A DNA stretch of 64,000 bases. Source: Arthrobacter sp. Marseille-P9274 (GTDB lineage Bacteria; Actinomycetota; Actinomycetes; Actinomycetales; Micrococcaceae). The DNA is taken from positions 470,033 through 534,032 of the forward strand of contig NZ_CAMPOV010000001.1 in assembly GCF_946892675.1 (NCBI RefSeq), read 5' to 3'. Below are positions 19,983 through 30,182 of this stretch, piece by piece. How positions within the stretch are numbered: the stretch's first letter is position 1; each line of letters begins with the position of its first letter. Below the pieces are notes generated by a model. The model made no database searches. It saw only the letters and a list, made by a program, of their open reading frames with translations, and had not been told where the DNA came from. The position numbers and the translations under genes are program-made.

Positions 19983-21128
19983 CTAGAGGACGTCGGTGTC
20001 GCCGCTGGCGCGGAGGTGTTCGACGGCCTTCTTGACCTGCTGGGCGTGTTCCTTGGTGGTCACCAGCAGCGCGTCCGGGGTATCGACGATCACGACGTCG
20101 TCGATACCGATCAGCGCGATCACGCGTTTGGTATCGGAGACCACGACGCCGGTGGCCTTGTCCGCGTAGACCCTCGCCCCGTCGCCGAGCACGGTCAGGT
20201 TGTTCGTCTCGGACGCCGCGTTCAGCCGCCCGATGGCGGCGAAGTCCCCGACGTCGTCCCAGGAGAACACGCCCGGGACCATCGCCACGTCGCCGGCCGC
20301 CGCGGCCGGCTCGGCCACCGCATAGTCGATCGCGGTCTTCGGCAGCCCCGGCCAGATCCGGCGCACCACCTCGCGCCGCTTCGGGGTGTCCCACGCCGCG
20401 GCGATTTCCATCAGCCCGGCGTAGAGCAGCGGCTCGTTCGTCTCCAGGTGCCTCAGCAGCAGGTCCACCGGCGCGACGAACATGCCCGCGTTCCAGTGGT
20501 ACTCCCCGGACGCCAGGTACGCCTCCGCCATCTCCTGGTCCGGCTTCTCCACGAACTCCGCCACGCCCTCCGCCGTCGGCGCGGCCGCGATGCCCAGGCT
20601 GCCCGAGGTGCGGATGTACCCGAACCCGGTCGACGGATGCGTCGGCTTGATCCCGATCGTGACGATGTACCCTTCGGCCGCGGTATGCACCGCCGCCCGC
20701 ACCGCGTCCTGGAACTGCTCCACCGGCGTGATCACCTGGTCCGCGGCGAACGAACCCATGATGATCTTCGGATCCCGCCGGTACAGGATCGCCGCGGCCA
20801 GCCCGATCGCCGCCGCCGAATCCTTCGGCTCCGACTCCAGCACCAGGTTCGTCTTGCCCAGCTCCGGCAGCTGCGCCATCACCGCCTTGCGGTGCAGCGC
20901 CCCGGTCACCACCATCGTCCGGCCGTCACACAACGGCCGCAGCCGCTCGTACGTCGCCCGGATCAGCGTGCTCCCCGAACCCGTCAGGTCATGCAGGAAC
21001 TTCGGCGCCGCGGCCCGCGACAGCGGCCACAACCGGGTCCCCACCCCACCAGCCGGAATCACCCCGTAAAACCGGTCCAGCACATCGTCATCAGCCGGGT
21101 CCTGGCCCAGCGGCCTGTCAGTAGTCAT
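19983..21128 (-). CDS. manC: Mannose-1-phosphate guanylyltransferase
   Basis: This 381-residue nucleotidyltransferase makes GDP-mannose from GTP and mannose-1-phosphate for glycans and lipoglycans. The signature VIPAGGVGTRLWPLSR lies near residue 24. MGSFAADQVI, GFGYIRTSG, FVEKPDQEMA, YHWNAGMFVA and SWDDVGDFAAIG follow in the expected order. The C-terminal isomerase domain of bifunctional enzymes is absent. The ATG at 21128 follows GGAG and begins MTTDRPLG. The frame remains open upstream but without similar support. It is divergent from sdhC. Confidence 0.92.
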   Translation of the reverse strand: MTTDRPLGQDPADDDVLDRFYGVIPAGGVGTRLWPLSRAAAPKFLHDLTGSGSTLIRATYERLRPLCDGRTMVVTGALHRKAVMAQLPELGKTNLVLESEPKDSAAAIGLAAAILYRRDPKIIMGSFAADQVITPVEQFQDAVRAAVHTAAEGYIVTIGIKPTHPSTGFGYIRTSGSLGIAAAPTAEGVAEFVEKPDQEMAEAYLASGEYHWNAGMFVAPVDLLLRHLETNEPLLYAGLMEIAAAWDTPKRREVVRRIWPGLPKTAIDYAVAEPAAAAGDVAMVPGVFSWDDVGDFAAIGRLNAASETNNLTVLGDGARVYADKATGVVVSDTKRVIALIGIDDVVIVDTPDALLVTTKEHAQQVKKAVEHLRASGDTDVL

Positions 21129-21316
21129 CACTCCAAAGGTAAACCAGGCGTTGCCTTGGCGGGTCATTCCAAAGACTGATTTCACTGACGGCGGCATATG
21201 GTCCCGGCCCGGCAGGAGCCACGCCGCCGGCGGGAAATTAGCGCACAATTAAGTTACGTAAATCCCGCCGCCACCCCCGGCGCATCCCGCACCATTCCGC
21301 GCCGCTGCGGCGGAGG

Positions 21317-21332
21317 TGTTAAAAAGCTCACA
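21317..21332 (+). promoter_or_regulatory. CRP/GlxR-like palindrome upstream of sdhC
   Basis: TGTTA-N6-TCACA matches the CRP/GlxR core TGTGA-N6-TCACA with one change in the left half. Its centre lies about 58-60 bases upstream of the start predicted from the promoter at 21348-21376, close to the class I activator position. It sits in the 331-base divergent gap between manC and sdhC, which holds no gene I can support. Confidence 0.4.
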
Positions 21333-21347
21333 CCGCGAGTTCCCAAA

Positions 21348-21376
21348 TTGAATAAGCTCTGAGCGAAGCCTAGATT
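21348..21376 (+). promoter_or_regulatory. Candidate promoter of sdhCDAB
   Basis: TTGAAT (21348-21353) and TAGATT (21371-21376) are exactly 17 bases apart in a locally AT-richer stretch, about 80 bases upstream of the sdhC start. Confidence 0.5.
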
Positions 21377-21459
21377 AGATCTGACAAAGAGCACTCTCGC
21401 ACTGGCGTAATTCTGCGTGGTCCACGCTGGCGCCGTTGCGATGCAGGGAGGTTAATTCA

Positions 21460-21843
21460 GTGTCGAAGACACCAGCAGGGACCCTCTACCGCGGCCGCGA
21501 AGGCATGTGGTCCTGGGTAGGACACCGCGTCACCGGCGTCGCAATATTTTTCTTTCTCTTGGTACACGTTCTGGACACCGCTCTGGTGCGCGTATCTCCT
21601 GAGGCATACAACGTCGTGATCGATACGTACAAGAACCCGATCATGGCTCTCCTGGAAGCCGGCCTCGTTGCCGCGATCGTCTTCCACGCTTTCAACGGCC
21701 TCCGCGTGATCCTCGTGGACTTCTGGAAGAAGGGCCCGAAGTACCAGGCCAAGCTGCTTTGGGGCGTTATCGGGCTGTGGGTCATCGTCATGGTTCCGTT
21801 CCTCATCCGTCACCTCACGCTCGCGTTCACCGGGGGTCACTAA
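21460..21843 (+). CDS. sdhC: Succinate dehydrogenase cytochrome b556 subunit
   Basis: This 127-residue membrane anchor has three hydrophobic helices. It starts VSKTPAGTLYRGREGMWSW. The first helix contains HRVTGVAIFFFLLVHVLDT, with the Ser/His-type quinone site region and a heme-ligand His. The middle helix reads LEAGLVAAIVFHAFNGLRVIL with another conserved His. It anchors SdhAB to the membrane and passes electrons to quinone. The GTG at 21460 is placed nine bases after AGGGAGG, which decides the start over an upstream TTG. Confidence 0.93.
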   Translation: MSKTPAGTLYRGREGMWSWVGHRVTGVAIFFFLLVHVLDTALVRVSPEAYNVVIDTYKNPIMALLEAGLVAAIVFHAFNGLRVILVDFWKKGPKYQAKLLWGVIGLWVIVMVPFLIRHLTLAFTGGH

Positions 21844-21845
21844 TC

Positions 21846-22316
21846 ATGGCAGCACCAACTGAAATCCAGGCGCCCCGCTCGGGGCGCATCGCTCCCGAGT
21901 ACAGCCGGCACGGCAGCAGCCGCGGCAACTTCGAGATGTTCGCGTGGCTGTTCATGCGCGTCTCCGGCCTCGTACTCGTGGTGCTCGTCTTCGGGCACCT
22001 GTTCGTCAACCTGATGGTCGGCGAGGGCGTCCACGCCATCGACTTCGGCTTCGTCGCCGGCAAGTGGGCCGACCCGTTCTGGCAGGTCTGGGACCTGGCC
22101 ATGCTCTGGCTCGCCATGCTCCACGGCACCAACGGCGTCCGCACGATCATCAACGACTACGCGGAAAAGGACGGCACCCGCTTCTGGCTCAAGGCCGTGC
22201 TCTACGCGGCGACCGCCGTCATCATCGTCCTTGGAACCCTGGTGATCTTCACCTTCGATCCGTGCCCGCCGAACGCCGCAGCCGACTTGCTGCCGTCCTT
22301 CTGCCCGGCACCGTAA
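21846..22316 (+). CDS. sdhD: Succinate dehydrogenase hydrophobic membrane anchor subunit
   Basis: This 156-residue protein has three transmembrane helices. The N-terminal cytoplasmic part (APRSGRIAPEYSRHGSSRGN) precedes helix one (MRVSGLVLVVLVFGHLFVN). Helix two lies near WDLAMLWLAMLHGTNGVRTI and helix three near AVLYAATAVIIVLGTLVIF. The paired His residues in helices one and two fit heme and quinone binding. It starts two bases after the sdhC stop and forms the second half of the membrane domain. Confidence 0.92.
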   Translation: MAAPTEIQAPRSGRIAPEYSRHGSSRGNFEMFAWLFMRVSGLVLVVLVFGHLFVNLMVGEGVHAIDFGFVAGKWADPFWQVWDLAMLWLAMLHGTNGVRTIINDYAEKDGTRFWLKAVLYAATAVIIVLGTLVIFTFDPCPPNAAADLLPSFCPAP

Positions 22317-22394
22317 GGGCATGACGGGCGCTGCCAACCGCAGCGCCCGCTTCCTTGAGAAGAACCTTTAGTTTCAACAGAAAGAGCATCCAGT

Positions 22395-24182
22395 ATGCAG
22401 GTCCATAAGTACGACGTCGTCATCGTCGGTGCCGGTGGCGCCGGTATGCGCGCAGCCATCGAATCCGGCCAACGCGCGCGAACCGCAGTACTGACCAAGC
22501 TGTACCCCACCCGCTCCCACACCGGTGCAGCACAGGGCGGCATGTGCGCCGCCCTGGCCAATGTCGAGGAAGACAACTGGGAGTGGCACACCTTCGACAC
22601 CGTCAAGGGCGGTGACTACCTGGTTGACCAGGACGCAGCCGAGGTTATGGCCAAGGAGGCCATCGACGCTGTGCTGGACCTGGAGAAGATGGGCCTGCCG
22701 TTCAACCGCACCCCCGAAGGCAAGATCGACCAGCGCCGCTTCGGCGGACACACCCGCGACCACGGCAAGTCCCCGGTCCGCCGGGCCTGCTACGCCGCGG
22801 ACCGCACCGGCCACATGATCCTGCAGACGCTGTACCAAAACTGCGTTAAGCACAACGTTGAGTTCTACAACGAGTACTACGTCCTCGACCTGCTGCTCGT
22901 GGAAGAAGACGCAACCCGCGCCGATGGCACACCCTACAAGCAGAAGCGCGTTGCCGGCGTCGTTAGCTACGACCTGGCCAGCGGCGAGATCCACGTCTTC
23001 CAGGCCAAGTCGGTCGTCTTCGCCTCCGGCGGCGTGGGCAAGGTCTTCAAGACCACCTCGAACGCCCACACCCTGACCGGCGACGGCATGGGCATCGCCT
23101 TCCGCCGCGGCCTGCCGCTGGAGGACATGGAATTCTTCCAGTTCCACCCGACCGGCCTCGCCGGACTGGGCATCCTGCTCTCCGAGGCCGCCCGCGGCGA
23201 AGGCGCGATCCTGCGCAACTCGGAAGGCGAACGGTTCATGGAGCGTTACGCGCCGACCATCAAGGACCTCGCGCCGCGCGACATCGTCGCCCGCTCGATG
23301 GCCAACGAGGTCCGCGAAGGCCGCGGCTGCGGCCCGAACAAGGACTACGTTCTGCTCGACCTGACCCACCTGGAGCCGGCGCACATTGACGCCAAGCTGC
23401 CGGACATCACCGAGTTCGCCCGTACCTACCTGGGCGTGGAGCCGTACACCGAGCCGGTGCCCGTGTTCCCGACCGCGCACTACGCCATGGGCGGCATCCC
23501 GACCAACATCAAGGCCGAGGTCCTGCAGGACAACGACACGGTTGTCCCGGGCCTCTACGCCGCCGGCGAGGTCGCCTGCGTCTCCGTCCACGGGTCCAAC
23601 CGCCTGGGCACCAACTCGCTGCTGGACATCAATGTGTTCGGCAAGCGCGCCGGCATCGCTGCTGCCGAGTACGCCAAGTCGGCGGACTTCGTCGAGGTTC
23701 CGGAGGCTGCGGACCAGTTCACCATCGAACTGGTCGAGGGTGTCCGCGCCGCCGCCGGCACCGAGCGCGTGGCCCAGCTCCGCAAGGAACTGCAGGACAC
23801 CATGGATGCCAACGTCCAGGTGTTCCGCACCGAAGAGACCCTGACCGAAACGCTGAACGTGATCGCCTCGCTGCGCGAGCGGTACAAGAACATCGGCGTG
23901 CAGGACAAGGGCAAGCGCTTCAACCTGGACCTGCTCGAGGCCGTCGAGCTCGGCTTCCTGCTGGACATGGCCCAGGTCATGACCGTCGCAGCGCTGCACC
24001 GCCAGGAGTCCCGCGGCGGCCACTTCCGGGAGGACTTCCCGGACCGTGACGACGCCAACTTCATGAAGCACTCGATGGCGTACAAGGACGAGATGGCCAC
24101 ATCGGAGTCCGTCGCCGGCATCCGCCTGGAGACCAAGCCCGTTGTCTTCACGCGCTACGAACCGATGGTGAGGAAGTACTAA
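22395..24182 (+). CDS. sdhA: Succinate dehydrogenase flavoprotein subunit
   Basis: This 595-residue catalytic subunit oxidises succinate to fumarate with covalently bound FAD. Seen are the dinucleotide site VVIVGAGGAGMRAAIE, the flavinylation stretch RSHTGAAQGGMCAAL with the FAD-linking His near residue 41, the substrate loop FHPTGLAGLG, the catalytic-region RGEGAILRN, HYAMGGIPTN near 364 and GEVACVSVHGSNRLGTNSL near 395. Length matches the family. The last base of its stop overlaps the sdhB ATG (TAATG), so the two are coupled. Confidence 0.97.
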   Translation: MQVHKYDVVIVGAGGAGMRAAIESGQRARTAVLTKLYPTRSHTGAAQGGMCAALANVEEDNWEWHTFDTVKGGDYLVDQDAAEVMAKEAIDAVLDLEKMGLPFNRTPEGKIDQRRFGGHTRDHGKSPVRRACYAADRTGHMILQTLYQNCVKHNVEFYNEYYVLDLLLVEEDATRADGTPYKQKRVAGVVSYDLASGEIHVFQAKSVVFASGGVGKVFKTTSNAHTLTGDGMGIAFRRGLPLEDMEFFQFHPTGLAGLGILLSEAARGEGAILRNSEGERFMERYAPTIKDLAPRDIVARSMANEVREGRGCGPNKDYVLLDLTHLEPAHIDAKLPDITEFARTYLGVEPYTEPVPVFPTAHYAMGGIPTNIKAEVLQDNDTVVPGLYAAGEVACVSVHGSNRLGTNSLLDINVFGKRAGIAAAEYAKSADFVEVPEAADQFTIELVEGVRAAAGTERVAQLRKELQDTMDANVQVFRTEETLTETLNVIASLRERYKNIGVQDKGKRFNLDLLEAVELGFLLDMAQVMTVAALHRQESRGGHFREDFPDRDDANFMKHSMAYKDEMATSESVAGIRLETKPVVFTRYEPMVRKY

Positions 24183-24964
24183 TGACCGCTGAAACTGTGG
24201 AACCTGCATCCAAGGTCGATCTCGCCCCCGGCGTCGGTGGCGGCGGAGAAATCCCCAGCTTCGACATCACGCTCAAGGTCCGCCGCTACGACCCGGAGGT
24301 CTCCGAGGAGGCACGCTGGGACGAGTTCAAGCTGACCATGTACGGCACGGACCGCGTGCTGGACGCCCTGCACAAGGTCAAGTGGGAGCATGACGGCTCG
24401 GTTTCCTTCCGCCGCTCCTGCGCCCACGGCGTCTGCGGCTCGGATGCCATGCGCATCAACGGCCGCAACCGCCTCGCCTGCAAGACGCTGCTGAAGGACC
24501 TGGACACGGACAAGCCGATCCTCGTCGAGCCGATCAAGGGCCTGCCGGTGGAGAAGGACCTGATCGTGGACATGGAGCCGTTCTTCCAGTCCTACCGCGA
24601 GATCATGCCGTTCCTGATCAACTCGGGCCACGAGCCGACGCGCGAACGCCTGCAGTCGGCCGAGGACCGTGAGCGCTTCGACGACACGACCAAGTGCATC
24701 CTGTGCGCGGCCTGCACCTCGTCCTGCCCGGTCTTCTGGACCGACGGCCAGTACTTCGGCCCTGCCGCGATTGTCAACGCACACCGCTTCATCTTCGATT
24801 CGCGCGACGATGCCGGCGACATGCGCCTGGAGATCCTCAACGACAAGGAAGGCGTGTGGCGCTGCCGCACCACCTTCAACTGCACCGAGGCCTGCCCTCG
24901 CGGCATCCAGGTGACCAAGGCCATCGCCGAGGTCAAGCAGGCGGTCCTGAACCGCAAGATCTGA
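24182..24964 (+). CDS. sdhB: Succinate dehydrogenase iron-sulfur subunit
   Basis: This 260-residue electron-transfer subunit has three clusters. The [2Fe-2S] ligands are in SCAHGVCGSDAMRING and CKTL near residues 79-101. The [4Fe-4S] and [3Fe-4S] ligands are in CILCAACTSSCPVFW near 174 and CRTTFNCTEACPRGIQ near 230. It links the SdhA flavin to the quinone site in SdhCD. It is the last gene of the operon and is followed within 41 bases by a strong hairpin. Confidence 0.97.
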   Translation: MTAETVEPASKVDLAPGVGGGGEIPSFDITLKVRRYDPEVSEEARWDEFKLTMYGTDRVLDALHKVKWEHDGSVSFRRSCAHGVCGSDAMRINGRNRLACKTLLKDLDTDKPILVEPIKGLPVEKDLIVDMEPFFQSYREIMPFLINSGHEPTRERLQSAEDRERFDDTTKCILCAACTSSCPVFWTDGQYFGPAAIVNAHRFIFDSRDDAGDMRLEILNDKEGVWRCRTTFNCTEACPRGIQVTKAIAEVKQAVLNRKI

Positions 24965-25004
24965 TCCGTCACGGATCGATGGACCGGTAAGGTCCGCTGA
25001 CCAG

Positions 25005-25039
25005 CCAAGGTGCCGGCTCCACACGGGTCGGCACCTTGG
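25005..25039 (+). terminator. Rho-independent-type terminator after sdhB
   Basis: Perfect 11-base arms CCAAGGTGCCG (25005-25015) and CGGCACCTTGG (25029-25039) enclose a 13-base loop and are followed by GCTTTAA, 41 bases beyond the sdhB stop. Confidence 0.75.
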
Positions 25040-25076
25040 GCTTTAACCCGCCGCCGGCCGGCGAAAGGATATCCCC

Positions 25077-25844
25077 ATGACGAGCATCGAGTCCGTGAAG
25101 TTTCCTTCCGTCACCGGGGAGGTCCTCGCCGGAACCGTTGACATTCCCGACGGCGGGGCGAGGGCGTGGGCGGTCTTCTGCCACGGGTTCACGCTGGGCA
25201 AGAACAGCGCGGCCGCTGCCCGGACTTCCAAGGCCTTGGCGCGGCGCGGCATCGGCGTCCTGCGCTACGACGCAGTCGGGCTGGGCGGGTCCACCGGCGA
25301 CTGGTCGCAGACCACCTTCACGACGAAGGTCCAGGACGTACAGCAGGCTGTCGGATTCATGGCGTCCTCGGGCCGGCCGGCTACTGTGCTGATCGGCCAC
25401 TCGCTCGGAGGGACCGCAGTCCTGGGCGCTGCGCCGGCCCTGCCCGAGGTCAAGGCCGTGGTGACGGTTTCAGCGCCGTACCAGCCCATCCACGTGGCGC
25501 ATCTGTTCGACGAGGCCATGGACGACGTCGAGCGGAAGGGAGTCGGGGAAGTCACTTTGGGCGGCAAACGGCTGCAGATCCGCAAGCAGCTGATCGAAGA
25601 CCTCGAGCGGGCGGACCTCAGCGGCTGCATCCGCGAACTGGACCGCCCGCTGCTGGTCATGCACTCCCCCACCGATGAGACGGTAGGGATCGACAACGCC
25701 GGGGAAATCTTCCAGGCGGCGATGCATCCCAAGTCCTTCATCTCGCTGGACCGCTGCGACCACCTGCTCACGGAGCGGTGGCAGGCCGAACGGATCGCCG
25801 GGCTGGTCGCGGCCTGGGTCGATGGGTACCTGCCGGCTGGCTGA
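25077..25844 (+). CDS. Alpha/beta hydrolase
   Basis: This 255-residue serine hydrolase has the nucleophile elbow GHSLGG near residue 109. The oxyanion-side motif HGFTLGKNS is near residue 38, the acid in MHSPTDETVGID, and the His in DRCDHLLT near 223. The arrangement (an early CHGFTLGKN loop and no large lid) resembles hydrolases often fused to or paired with OsmC-like proteins. No OsmC gene is adjacent. Substrate unknown. GAAAGGA precedes the ATG at 25077. It converges with the yihY gene, leaving only a few bases between stops. Confidence 0.88.
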   Translation: MTSIESVKFPSVTGEVLAGTVDIPDGGARAWAVFCHGFTLGKNSAAAARTSKALARRGIGVLRYDAVGLGGSTGDWSQTTFTTKVQDVQQAVGFMASSGRPATVLIGHSLGGTAVLGAAPALPEVKAVVTVSAPYQPIHVAHLFDEAMDDVERKGVGEVTLGGKRLQIRKQLIEDLERADLSGCIRELDRPLLVMHSPTDETVGIDNAGEIFQAAMHPKSFISLDRCDHLLTERWQAERIAGLVAAWVDGYLPAG

Positions 25845-25850
25845 ACCGGG

Positions 25851-26996
25851 TCAGGCGCCGGCGTGGGTGGCCCGCCGGCGGCGCGGCCGCGGACCCTGCC
25901 GGCCGTTCAGGCGCCTGGACTGCTGCCGTGCCGACCTGGCGCGCCGACGCACGTCCTTGCTGCTGACCGGCGAGTGCGCGTCAGCCATTCCCACCGCGCC
26001 CCAGGCCGCAGCGACCAGATAGACCTGGCTAAGGAAGAAGAACCAGACGAACAGGCCGAGGACAACCGCGAACGGCGCCAGCAGCGGATTCTTGGCCACG
26101 CCGTCGAGCAGCGCGGAGGCGAAGAACCGCAGGGCGGCGCTGCCCACCGCCACGATCAGCGCAGCCTGCCACATGACGGCCCGCTTCATCCGCAGTCCCG
26201 CGGCAAGCCGGAACAGCACCACCGCGACGGCCACGTCAAGCAGCAGCATCACCAGCACGCCGGTTACCAGGGCCAGCGGCGCTGCCATTGCGCCGACAAA
26301 CTGCAGCCAATGGGCCACCGCGTCGAGCAGGCTGCCGGCGACGATGACCAGGATGGAGGTGAGCACCAGTGCCACGGCCAGCAACAGCAGCACGCCCAGG
26401 TCCTTGAGCTTGATCAGGAAATAGTTCCTGGTCAGCCGCGGCACCCCGAAAATGCCGCGCATGCCGTCACGCAGGCCGGCGATCCAGCCAAGCGAGGTCA
26501 GGAGGAGCGTGATGGTCGAGATCACCAGGGTGACGCTGAAGGTCGCGCCGTGCGAGAAGAGCTGCTCCGGGGTGACGAACCCGCCGCTGCCGGTGTCGAT
26601 CAGACCCGGGACGGAATAGTTGATCACCGAGACAATGGCAGACTGCAGCCGCGGTGTGTTGGAAACGACCACGCCGAACACGGCGAAGCCGGCTACCAGC
26701 ATGGCCGCCACCGAAAAGAACATGTTGTAGGCGCTGCCTGCGGCCATCAGCGGTCCGCGGCGCATCAGGTATAGGTTCCAGACCCGCAGCGGACGGGTTG
26801 CGTTGAACCAGGCCGTCGCGTAGCTGCCCAATACCACCAGCTGCCTGACGATCCCCGCTTCGCGCCGGGCCCGGCTGAACTCGCGCCGGCGGCGGAACAC
26901 CTCGTTGCGCAGCTGCCCGCGCTTCAGCGGAAGCGGCTCCGGAGAGTCAGTCCCGGCCGCCTCCGGCACAGCCGGCACGCTCCGGCTCCGCGTCAA
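25851..26996 (-). CDS. YihY/BrkB family inner membrane protein
   Basis: This protein of up to 381 residues has six predicted membrane segments, beginning near residue 78 (GPLMAAGSAYNMFFSVAAML). The family pattern continues with TITLLLTSLGWIAGLRDGMRGIF, then PLALVTGVLVMLLLDVAVAVVLF and FAVVLGLFVWFFFLSQVYLVAAAWG. The C-terminus is Arg-rich and cytoplasmic. BrkB/YihY function is not settled, despite the old ribonuclease BN name. The start is uncertain: the longest frame begins at a TTG inside the preceding gene (26996), and GTG codons at 26978 and 26969 are likelier. It ends the xthA-trpS-2H-yihY run. Confidence 0.85.
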   Translation of the reverse strand: MTRSRSVPAVPEAAGTDSPEPLPLKRGQLRNEVFRRRREFSRARREAGIVRQLVVLGSYATAWFNATRPLRVWNLYLMRRGPLMAAGSAYNMFFSVAAMLVAGFAVFGVVVSNTPRLQSAIVSVINYSVPGLIDTGSGGFVTPEQLFSHGATFSVTLVISTITLLLTSLGWIAGLRDGMRGIFGVPRLTRNYFLIKLKDLGVLLLLAVALVLTSILVIVAGSLLDAVAHWLQFVGAMAAPLALVTGVLVMLLLDVAVAVVLFRLAAGLRMKRAVMWQAALIVAVGSAALRFFASALLDGVAKNPLLAPFAVVLGLFVWFFFLSQVYLVAAAWGAVGMADAHSPVSSKDVRRRARSARQQSRRLNGRQGPRPRRRRATHAGA

Positions 26997-27561
26997 AGCT
27001 CAGCTCTTCCCGTAGGATCCACACGCCCGATTGGTCGTGCTCGTACAAGCCCATGCTACTGACCGTGAAAGACGAGGCATAGTCGGCCAACTTCGCTTCC
27101 GCGGCGTCCATCCCGGCCTGGCTGACGTCATGCGCCACGGTGAGGTGCGGGTGGAAGCTGAACTCCAGGTCCCGCTGCAGCGGACCGGACTGCAGTTTGC
27201 CGTGCAGGTCCACGCACTCGTCGAAGCCTTCCGCGATCCTCAGGAACACCACCGGGGACACCGGACGGAAGGTGCCGGTGCCGCGCAGGGTAATGCGGAA
27301 CGGGGCCTGGCAGCGCGCGATCCGGCGCACGTGCCTGGCGGTCTCCTCCCAGTCCTGCACGGGCGTGGTCGTGACCAGCGTGATGTGCGGAGGAATCACC
27401 GCCGCGAGCGGGTCCCCGAAGGACGCCCGCCAGCTCTCCAGTTCCCCCGCCATCGGTTCGGGGACGGCGATGACCACCCCGACGCAGCCGGTCCGGGCAC
27501 CCGGGCGGGCATCGCCGTCCTTGGCGACGGTAGCGTTGGACTGCAGGTGCTGCCCGCACAT
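26947..27561 (-). CDS. 2'-5' RNA ligase-like (2H phosphoesterase) protein
   Basis: This 204-residue protein carries the two catalytic H-x-T/S motifs of the 2H superfamily, PPHITLVT near residue 58 and HPHLTVAH near 137. Members act on 2',3'-cyclic phosphates or 2'-5' linkages in RNA or nucleotides. The first 30 residues are not conserved, so a later start is possible. It begins two bases after trpS ends and overlaps the yihY reading frame at its 3' end. The Cys/Gly-rich tail (ERAGCAGGGRD) lies in that overlap. The link to trpS suggests RNA or tRNA repair, but this is inference from position only. Confidence 0.82.
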   Translation of the reverse strand: MCGQHLQSNATVAKDGDARPGARTGCVGVVIAVPEPMAGELESWRASFGDPLAAVIPPHITLVTTTPVQDWEETARHVRRIARCQAPFRITLRGTGTFRPVSPVVFLRIAEGFDECVDLHGKLQSGPLQRDLEFSFHPHLTVAHDVSQAGMDAAEAKLADYASSFTVSSMGLYEHDQSGVWILREELSFDAEPERAGCAGGGRD

Positions 27562-27563
27562 TG

Positions 27564-29541
<1,978 letters not shown>

Positions 29542-29567
29542 TCGACTACCTTACCCAAGCGCGCAGC

Positions 29568-30095
29568 TCAGTTGATAACCGTGCCTGTGACGGGACCCTC
29601 GCCGTCGTTGTTCTTGATCATGCCGCGCCCGTTGTGCGCGGTGATCTCGATGGTCTCGATCGCGCGGTCCACCATGCCCTGGTCCTTGCCCAGGTGATCC
29701 CGGATCACCTTCGCCTGCACCTGCACGATCTTGAAGCTGTGGTCCAGCTTCTCGTCGCGCACCGAGTTGGCGCGGGCCACATGCTCCTCCACCAGCGTGG
29801 TTGTACCGGGCGCGGCGGCAGCCTGCTGCGCGGCGAAGCCGGCCTGCGCGGTGGCGAACTTCTCCTTAGCCTTCCTGGTGGCGCCGCGGACGCTGAAGAC
29901 CACGAACGCGGCCAGCACCAGCCAGCCGAGGGCGACGATGGCCACGATCCAGCCGATCACATCGTTCTGGTTGGCCGCGAACACCACGGCGAAGAGGAAC
30001 ACCAGCACCATCACGGCGATGCCGATGTTTCCGGCCTTGAAGGGGACGGCCCGGCTGGCGGACGTATTCGGGGATGAGCTGCCCAAGGATTGCAT
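29568..30095 (-). CDS. Small membrane protein of unknown function
   Basis: This 175-residue protein has two adjacent transmembrane helices near residues 25-45 (IGIAVMVLVFLFAVVFA) and 48-70 (VIGWIVAIVALGWLVLAAFVVF). A basic stretch and a soluble C-terminal half follow, of about 100 residues, with helical character (VQAKVIRDHLGKDQGMVDRA). I recognise no named domain. It lies just upstream of xthA on the same strand with 26 bases between, and could be the first gene of that operon. Confidence 0.7.
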   Translation of the reverse strand: MQSLGSSSPNTSASRAVPFKAGNIGIAVMVLVFLFAVVFAANQNDVIGWIVAIVALGWLVLAAFVVFSVRGATRKAKEKFATAQAGFAAQQAAAAPGTTTLVEEHVARANSVRDEKLDHSFKIVQVQAKVIRDHLGKDQGMVDRAIETIEITAHNGRGMIKNNDGEGPVTGTVIN

Positions 30096-30182
30096 GCGCC
30101 TATTCTCTCAAATCGGGGCCCCCAACGCGGCCGGCTTCCACCGCAGGCGAACGGCCCGCGGCCGCTGCCCGCTCATCGGCCG

